Assembly (NCBI RefSeq): GCF_964340395.1
Contig: NC_135556.1
Location: 20,063,642 to 20,123,641, forward strand
Reading direction: 5' to 3'
Length of the DNA stretch: 60,000 nucleotides
Source of the DNA: Glandiceps talaboti
Taxonomy: Eukaryota; Hemichordata; Enteropneusta; Spengelidae
Part shown: positions 37,701-47,500 of the stretch, piece after piece
Layout of the letters: each line of letters starts with the position of its first letter
Position numbering within the stretch: position 1 is the stretch's first letter
The notes under the pieces: generated by a model
What the model was told of the DNA's origin: nothing
Database searches by the model: none
What the model saw: only the letters and a program-made list of their open reading frames with translations
Program-made: the position numbers and the translations under genes

Positions 37701-40644
37701 TTGAAAATATAGTGTTCACATGTGAAAAAACAAAGGAAACTTTTAATAAATAGTTATAGTAAGACATTGTGATATATTACATTACAAGTGAGTATGTTTC
37801 CTGGCACCCTTCACCAGCTCTGTCTCTTGTTCTAGGCATGGTTAAGTGCTAAAAAGACATTTCATAGTTTGTATTTCAGGGTGGGAGACTTTCAGTCTGT
37901 TTACTACTCTGGCCATTAAGGTCCTGGTTTACTAAGATAGAAACAAACTTAAGCTATTCTGGTTTGATGTGGTGGATTACACAATTGGGTGACTGTGGTG
38001 CTTATGATCTGCTGCTATAACGACACTGTAATCAATATAGTGTAAAAACTGGAAGTCCCCAAAATGTATGCCACGAAATCACGGAAGTCATCAGAAACAC
38101 CACCCTACCATCAGTATAATTAAACCAATGTCCAACATGTCAACAATAATGGTTTTCATTTGTGTCTAGCTTAGTAAACTGAGACTTTGATTGCAAAAGT
38201 AGTGACAGTTCCAAACTACAAAGATATTTCACCATAGGCTAATTAAAGCTGCACTAACTGCAACTGGAATGTTTTTTTGGAAACTGTTTTATTAGATACA
38301 ATTTACTTACTCGTAATATTGTACACCCTGAATAAGTATTAAATCATCTATGACTATCTGATGGTGTGTAGCTATACTGTAATACACATAATATGGAACA
38401 ATAAATCCAATCAAAATAGAATTTTGGATCCACACCCTAAAATCGATGCCCCTTATATCATGATCACAATTTCTACATGTTACGTGTGGAAAAAAATTGA
38501 CCTTAATGTTATACATGTAATGTCAAATTATTAGGATTCTATCAATTTCAATGAATATATTGTTTGTTGTTTGATTGAAAAATAATACTCTAGTTACAAA
38601 TAGTGCAGGTTTAAACTAAAAGGTTTAATGTTTAAACTGATAACTAGATATTGTTAGTGACTGTGAGATAGACAGAGACAGAGACAGATGCAGAAACATA
38701 GACAGTGACAGACTGTTACAAAGACAGAGACAGAGAGAGTGACAGTAAGAGACAGAGAGAGTGACAGTACAAGACAGAGACAGATACAGAAAGCCAGAAA
38801 GACTAATTAATTGATTGTCTCTTTCTGCATCTGTCACTCTGTCTCTTCCCTCGTCTTTCTCCTTTTGCTACTAACTCCCCCTTGTTGCTGCCTGTCGGGG
38901 ACTGAAAAGCTTGCCATTCATCATCACAATGTAAAGGACCTTACCCTTCTCCTGACTGTGGACGGTTTGGTGCCTACTTCTCCATTCCCAAGTATTACAG
39001 GACTCTCTTCCCCTCTATCAACATTGCTGGCTGCTAAAGGTACATCATCACTTCTTTCAACATTGCTGGCTGCTAAAGGTACACCATCACTTCTTTCAAT
39101 ATTGCTGGCTGCTGAAGGCAAACCATTAGTTTTATCAACACTGCCGGAAGAAGCTGTCTCCCCTGTCCCCCCATCCTCCTCTTCCATGGTTTCCTGGTAT
39201 TCCTTGGGAGGAGCTGGTTCATACTTCCATTGGTACATATCCTGTAAAAACAAGTTTACATATTATTGTAAATTTTATTTGGTAGCGCCTGGTGGTTACT
39301 GGAAGATTTGAGATCTCGTATCTAATGATAAACTTCATCACATTTAAAAGTATCAGTATAAATAGATATTCCTTGTCCAAATTTACTTTACTAGTAACAT
39401 CAGAAATATTACTAAGATTACAAAAACAGTATGACTACCAGCTGTTCTGTTTTAATAAATAAATTTATTTAAAAGTCAAAAGTAAATTCTTTGAAATGAT
39501 TCGGTAGTACAACAGACCTGATTTTCAACAACATGTATACTTTGTGTTATTAACTTACATTTCCACCCATGTATGGTGGAAGATTATCCAGTCCAATTAT
39601 CTCTTGAATGTTACTCTTTGAAGCAAAACGAACTCTCTTTCTCGCTTCCTCTGATAACCAGTTCTGAATTATTTTCCATGCCGCTACGAAATATAACAAC
39701 AGATATTAATCACCTATTCATTATATGAAGTAAAACAAACGCTATGTAGTCGGTAGATGTTCCTTGATTAGTTTTTGCAGTAGTAGTTTTATTGTAGTAT
39801 TAAAATTCAAACTAGAAATTCAAGGCTGTTACACATACTTTCTTCCAACTTATGGTCATACACACAAAAGGCCCCTTAGGTCACTCATATTTTCTTGGCT
39901 GAATGAAGAAAAATATTTGGGAACAGATTTGATGCATGATGCATTCTTACTTCTGTCAGTATACGACAAATATTTATTTTGTCATTGTGTAGACTACCAA
40001 AATGATTTTGTGATTTACTGTTTATTCAGACTTTTAAATTAGTGTCAATAATATTAGATTGAACTTACCATTTAGAATCCATGGCATCTCGTATATCAAC
40101 ATCATTGCTATGAACAGATCACAGTATTATCAGAATCAGAATCACAGAATCACTTTATTTATCTCACTTGGGAAATTGATATGAAATTGTCTTTGTTGCC
40201 ATAACAGCAGTGCCAACATTATCGCCATCGTCTCTTAGTATGGATACATTGTTAATTATTCAATCTCTGTATAACATGACATAGGTCTTGATAACATAAT
40301 TTATCACCAATCATACTCAAAAACTCACAATTATTAATTATCAGAGATTGAGGCATTGGGTTGTTTTACACATGCATAATTCACACACAGACACAGACAC
40401 AGACACAGACACAGACACAGACACACACACATGTACATGCACACACACACATACATACATACAAATGTACACACACGTGCACACACATACGAATGTACAC
40501 ACACGAATGTACACACACGAATGTACACACACATGTCCACACGTGCACACACAAACACAGACACGTACTCACACATGTACACACATGTATGCACACACAC
40601 ACACATGCAGGCACACACACATGCAAACATGCACATGCATAAAC

Positions 40645-40675
<31 letters not shown>

Positions 40676-40790
40676 TACATGAACACACACACATTTCAGC
40701 ATTACAAACATACATACATACATACATACATACATACATACATACATACGTATGTACATACATACATACATACATACATACATACATACA

Positions 40791-40821
<31 letters not shown>

Positions 40822-41514
40822 ATTAAATACACACACAAAACATTGAGTAGAAATTATAACTGAAACACAAAAAAATAAGTCTTTCCTTTTCCTCGTCCTA
40901 CATCTGTCAATTTTACTGCAACATCAAATTTACATTCTAATATAAAGTGTCTTTTTACATTATATTTAAAAAGTCAACTTTGATATTTTCTCAACTGTGG
41001 TATTAGACCTCCATGATAGAAATCATCAGAAGGAAATAGGCTTCTTCATTACACTTTTGATGGCAAACTACTTAGTATATAAAATCTTTTGTTTACTGCA
41101 ATCACACTGTAATGATGTAAATACAACATGGTAGCCAACATGATAGCACTCCGGCTGACATGTAGGAATGTGTATGGAAAGTGACAGTGTACAGTGTACA
41201 GTGCAAAGAGTCAATCTCTCCGGAAAATTGCAATATCATATGCTTTGTAGCTATGTGCATCCAACTGCAGATGACAAGTGGGTTAGGTTGTAATTTCTAA
41301 CTGTAATATGTTATTCAATAATCTCAAAAAGACTATGATTTCTCTATGAGTTGCATAATTTGGCTTGAACAAGTTGAACTAGAATTGTATTAATATCTCT
41401 CTAATATCTTTGGATTATTCACTAGGTAAAAAAATACATAATTTTCCCACTCTCCATTCATCATTTAATCATTGTGACAAGGTTATTTGATACTTGAATT
41501 ACACACACATGCTT

Positions 41515-41586
<72 letters not shown>

Positions 41587-44500
41587 CACGGACGCATGCA
41601 TGCATGCATGCACGTACGTACACAAGTATGCACGCACATACAGATACAGGCACATACATACATACATACATACATACATACATAAATTATACACACACAT
41701 ACACTCTTATATATATATGTACAGTTCAAATATTCAAGTATCAATTTCTAGTCTACTCTGTTATCCATACTTTCAATGACTGAAGAATACTGCCTTATTA
41801 AGTGATTCTCAAAGAAAACTAACACTACTTCAAATTAACTTTTCTCAGATACTATCATCAGTTCTCCTTCGTTCATTTTCTTCAACCTAACTTGACACTT
41901 TATCAGCTGCTGCTACTTTGAACCATATAGTGCAAATGAATGTTAGCATTTATTGGAATCACAGATGGTTCATAAAAATACATCCAGTCGTGGGAAAATA
42001 AGATTAAAAAAAAATGATTGTGTCAACTTACCTAACATGTTCGGGTAATAAAATTTGAAGCTTGTGATGATAAATTTAACGATCTCCAAATCCTGTCAGA
42101 ATAGATAAATATTATGTATATTCCATTAAGTCCTAGACATTGGATATTGGAAAACATATTAAAAACATTGCACATTGGAATGCTGTGATGTAATATCAAG
42201 TAATTAAGTATTTAAAACCTACTTACTGCAAAGCATAAATCAAGTCTTAAAACAGAAAAACATGTTAATTCAAACAATTTATTGTATGGCCAATGCTACA
42301 AATCTGCCCCCAACTGGGTTTAATTTGCAGGCATGTTTTTACGATTACTTCTGGCTGTAGTTTTCTCATCACAACTTTCAGAGTGTTTTGTCTGAGTGGA
42401 ATATATGCTTAGGTCAGTAGTTATAAATTGGTCCAGTCCAGATTTATATGTTTTTTTTTTCTATTTTGGTATTGCTTTTATATGGGTTGTTGGTGACTAG
42501 TGCGGTTAAACCACTTGCCTCTCGACATTGTAATCAGAGTACAAGCCTTGGTCTGGGTTTGATTAAATTTGACACAGTGTAAGTAAGAAGACTGTCATTC
42601 AGTTTGACTCTGCAAGTTTTCCCGTGCACTCACGTTTCCTCCTGCATTACCACTGAAACCATGATGTTTTGAATTGAGTCAGGTGAGGACAGGGCTATAC
42701 GAATGACTCTATTTCTTTTTCTGCTTCTCATTACTTTTTCACGGGTCGGTCGGTCGGTCGGTCAATTAAACAAAGTGTAAAAAAAATCATCTTCATGAAA
42801 CTTTGCCTCTCATTTTCTTCCTCTCTATCTTCTTTTTATTAGATTTCGGGTAACAAACCCTTTCCCAGCTTCTCTACACAATTGGCATTTGCTTCTCCTT
42901 TAAAACATTTCCTCCTCCAATATACTGGATTCGTGAGCAAGCACTATGGAGTCTATGCTGCTACCACAATTATAGATGATGTCAATAGTCCAGTCCACTT
43001 GCTTATTCTTGCCAGAGAGGGCACTGTTCCAAAAATATTAGGGGTGGGCGAAAATAATATTTTTTTAATTTTGATATTGGCACTGAAAATTTGGGTTGGT
43101 TGGGTAATGAGGAACAGAAAAAAAAATCATATGAATTGTATAAACTTCAATGAAATGAAAAGATTAAACTAAATTTTACTCTCTGAACTTGTTTAATCTT
43201 AAGAGGAGTAAATATTTTGTGTAGTGAAGTGAAATGTATAAATAATTCCAGTAAGTTCAACATTACACATTGTTGACGATGCAGTTGTGACATAAATTTG
43301 GTTTAGCTTTGAGTAAATATTTAAATTGAAGGGAATTGAAGAGTTACAAAACATGTCGTCCAGCTCAAGAAATACATAGTATGGAAAGCCAGTGTTACAT
43401 TCCAAGTATAAATTGCAGAAAGGTTGACTTAAAACTACGAAATATTGGGTATACAGCAAGAATTTTAAATATTTAAATTTAAATAAAGAAGTCAAAGTGT
43501 CAATAAGTTCCTATTAAGGTAGTCTCGAGGTCATCTGTGGCTTTGAAGCCAACGATAGTCTGTTCACTTATATAATGCTACATGTCGTGGCCAATACTGG
43601 GTGCTTCTCATTTTAAAGTGGTCATATGGATGAGGATAGGATTTTTAAAGTTTATAACCCAATTTTATCATGGCTTCCTACTTGGAAAATCAATGTGAAA
43701 CAACATATGCCAAGTCCTTGTTTGTAACTCAAGACATTGCAAAAAGCTAAAAGAATGTTGTGCATACAATAACAAATATTTTACACATTTATTAGTCTTT
43801 TTGCCATTTATTGAGTTACAAACAATGACTTGGAATATGTTGTTTCACATTGATTTTCCAAGTAGGAAGCCATGATAAAATTGTGTTATAAATTAAAAAA
43901 TCCAAAATAAATACCCAATCTGCATCAATATGACCACTTCAATACATATCTATTGGCTGAGACAAATATTTTGTACTTCCATCATCATCTGATATCTAAA
44001 AGTGTTTTTTTCAAAAACTAATTAATACAAACAAAAAAGTGAGCTGTCCTGAACATCCAGCATTACAATCAAAGTACCCACTAGATATTATTACATATGT
44101 ACCATTGTGTACATTGATGTACAGTCAGAAATAAAACCGGTATTTTCACTGCTGGCTATGCAAATGATATAAATTGAGATAAAATAGATCCTAATGCAAA
44201 ACCAATCCCTGGTGATAATAAGCAAATAAATTCACTTGTTTTTAAGTACGAGAATCTTTCAGGATGTGGTGGTGATTTGGTTTATTCTGCTATATTTTCA
44301 TTCACTGTCGCTCATGAAAATACGGCGACAGAATAAACCGAATCACTCGTGAAAATAACTTCTCTATGTCCTACCATCAATTGTGAGGCCGTGGGGTTCT
44401 GTCATAATATTAAGCTTCAACCATGATGAAATATATTGTGCTTTGACAAGCGCCACTACCACAGTAACAAAATTGATCTTTGACAGATTTATTTTAACAC

Positions 44501-47500
44501 TACGACATGTCACTGTGGAAAGCTATTTATTGGACACTGGATTGGCTTTTATGGGACAAATGTATCGGCTTTCTAGTCTGTAGATAGATTCAACTCAAGA
44601 TACATAAATATTTAGAATTTAAAGAAACAAATGTATCCATACAGTTCATTTCAATATAAAATAACTTGAGTATAAACATTCCTGTCTCTGATTGTGACAA
44701 CCCTTTCAATGGAGTGTTTGGATTCCAGTATCATACACTTAAAATTCTTGTGCTTTGTTTTTATAAATTTTACTCAAATTGGTGAATCCAATAAAACACC
44801 CTTAAGTTTAAGTTTATTTATTTTCTAAAGTGCCTTTTCTATTCATTAATATTCAAAAGCGCTGTACGTACAATAGATTTAAAAGCATGGCAAAACAATC
44901 AAACAAATAGAAATGGGTTGTCTGTGGCCGAGTGGTTAAACCATTTACCACTCTTACCACTGCGGTCGGGGTTCGAACCCCATTCAGTGTTCGATTAAAT
45001 TTACCACGCTGTAAGTAAGAAGAGTGTCGTTCAGTTTGACTCTACCGAACAACACAGGTTTTCCCCGGGTACTCCGGTTTCCTCCTGCATTAACACTGAA
45101 CCCATGAGGGATGGCCCTCATTGGACTTCTTGGGAGATAAGTGTTTAAATGCTTAAAGAACTATCCAGTATAAATAAAGATTATTACAGAGCTAAAAACA
45201 ACAAAATGGTTACAATAATTATTAAAAAGAGGCTAAAATGACAACTTAGTAAAAGACACATGGTAATAAATTAATACAGCTTATAATATTGTTTAAACAG
45301 ATGTGTTTTAAGGTCACGTTTAAAAAGTTCAACATCAGTGATCAGCTTTAGTTCTCCAGGAATTGAGTTCCATAGCTTTGGTCTGCAAATGGCAAGCACT
45401 CTGTCATTTAGTGTATTATACAATTGAGGTACAACAAGATTTTGGCTACAGTCGTTATGCAAATTGTAACGAGAATTGTTGGTACGTGTAAACAAATCTT
45501 GGATATACAAAGGTGCTTTACCATTCAAAGCCTTAAAAAAACTAGTAAAATTACTTTAAAATCACTGGATCACCCTTAGTAATTAATAAGTTTCCTGCAT
45601 TCAAAGACATAGCCCCCAACACAACATGTATTGACTATTGTGCTGTTAGCTGGTGTTTAATAATATGTGGTCCTACAATCTTATCAGAAAGGTAACCCCT
45701 TATAATATTACAGCAGAAAATTTGAATAGTGAACCGATTACACATTTCAAAAGTTATTTAGCAAATTTAAATTTGACCTTGAAGATGAAATTCAAGGTTA
45801 ATAGTCTGTGAAAATAGCAAGCTTACCTCTAACAATGTGCAAGTACACATTTGAATGATGTCCATCCCCTAATATAAAACTTTCAAAGTTATTGACTTGA
45901 CCTTGGAGATGAAGGTCAAAACTTAGTGCCCGGCTTGAAAGCTTACCTTGATAAACATAGCAGCACACACGTGAATGGTGTCGCTTGACACAAAACTTCA
46001 TAAGTTATTGCATGATTTACTAGCGGTCAAAGTCAAAGGTCAGGTATACAAAGAAAGCTCACATGTCATAATATGGGGGGGGGGGGGTGTAGACACTTGA
46101 ATGGAAACTCTATTCAACATCCTGAGTTATGGTCAAAAAATATTTCTCTGCTATTTGACCTTTAAAATGTTGGTCAAGGTCATTAGAAAGATCACTATTT
46201 ATAACGTGGGGTAGACACTTGAATGGTGTCTGTATATATCAACCTTTTAAAAATATGAAACAAAAGGTGTATTTTTAGGACATATATGGCTGTCATTTTT
46301 CATTGGTTGAGAAGCCTGATAGACTGAACAACAAAACAGATATCTTACAGTCTAGATATCAGATTAGGATTAACAATTCAGGTGTGAAAAACAGTTTTTC
46401 TGCAGAGCTATATAGAAGAAGTTGCTCCAGAACAGAAAACATAATCCTATTAAATCATTATCACTGCACTGATAAGATAATACTAGTGTACTGAACACGA
46501 ATGGGACATACAGACAGATGCACAGACACAGGGAGCCTATTATAATAGTACCCCTTTGGGGAGACTAAAAAGAATCAGTACTTCCACTGATGCTGCTGCT
46601 TCAATTCTATGAATAAAGATTTGGTATGTTATTTGATTTGACGATTTGTAAGAATTACTTTCAACATGATTTATATTTAATAATACGGCCTGACTTACCA
46701 TGTTCTGTAGTCCAGTTTGAGTTGCATCTTGTAAAACAACCAGTCTTTCACCAGGATGTTCAATACTGTACTTTTCAAGCCAATAAATCAGAAACCTCTT
46801 TGTCAATAATTGTCTCTGTGGGTCCTTTTTGTACTTTCTGCCTATGAACCACACTGAATAATAAAGATATAGAGAGAATCTCTCCGATTAACGATTCATA
46901 CAGTGATCAAAATTGAAAACCCATTTATCCTATCATGCTAACATGTAATACTGTAGTCTAAGACATTCACAAAGCAGTCAAAAGACGATCTTCACCATTT
47001 TCAATCAGTGTGACAATAATTTACCATCTATTTGAGTTCCACAGTCATTTTACTATAGGCATTAATATGGTATCATCATGATAGTCAAATGGTTAGAGTG
47101 GCCAGATTAAAACTGCTGCAGGGTCAAGTTTCTTTGCTGTAAATTGTCGCTGAATGGCTTATGGCCTTTGACAAGATTTGAACTACAATTGCGACATTTT
47201 ACAGAAAAAGACAGCATGGATTCCAGGCTACAAACTGCCATGTTATTCAAATTGTGAAAATGAGTCATGATGGTAAAATGCTTAGACTTGGAATCTGCAA
47301 GTTGCAGGTTTGAACCTTGCTTCTGCCATTTATTGCTGAATGACTTAAGTTCTTATGCAAATATGAACCACGATTGTGCCGCTATAGGTCCATTCTAGGG
47401 GTAATAATTTTAAAGCACTTTGAGCACAGAGTGGAAAAGTGTTAGATATTAAACAAATCTTTAATTATTATCATTGTAGAAGAGGACAGCATAGAGTTTG

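Larger units (their letters stand above)
40108..42031 (-). other. MOSPD2 intron 6, microsatellite-rich
   Basis: It holds two large CA/CATA microsatellite blocks. A segment at about 40118-40200 ('aatcacagaatcactttat' then 'ggaaattgatatgaaattg') resembles the common 3' end of a LINE. It lies within 15 nt of the exon 7 acceptor. Confidence 0.5.
42093..46698 (-). other. MOSPD2 intron 5, repeat-rich
   Basis: It contains two SINE-B copies, a LINE 3' fragment, two foldbacks and a (GGTC)n run near 42744-42762. ORFs at 42882-43172, 43199-43495 and 44383-44583 have no recognisable motif. The part 45550-46690 is unique sequence with a G run near 46075. Confidence 0.6.

Noticed and set aside
40334-40863. 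Cys/Val/Tyr- and Thr/His-rich ORFs up to 171 codons on both strands
   Set aside because: Translation of CA, CATA and CAGACA microsatellites. The same applies at 2194-2507, 20403-20911, 41461-41783 and 51535-52149.
44925-45000. Possible functional tRNA gene (A-box TGGCCGAGTGGTTA and B-box GGTTCGAACCC)
   Set aside because: The tRNA-like part continues into a SINE body shared with 42.5 kb, and the acceptor-stem ends do not pair convincingly.
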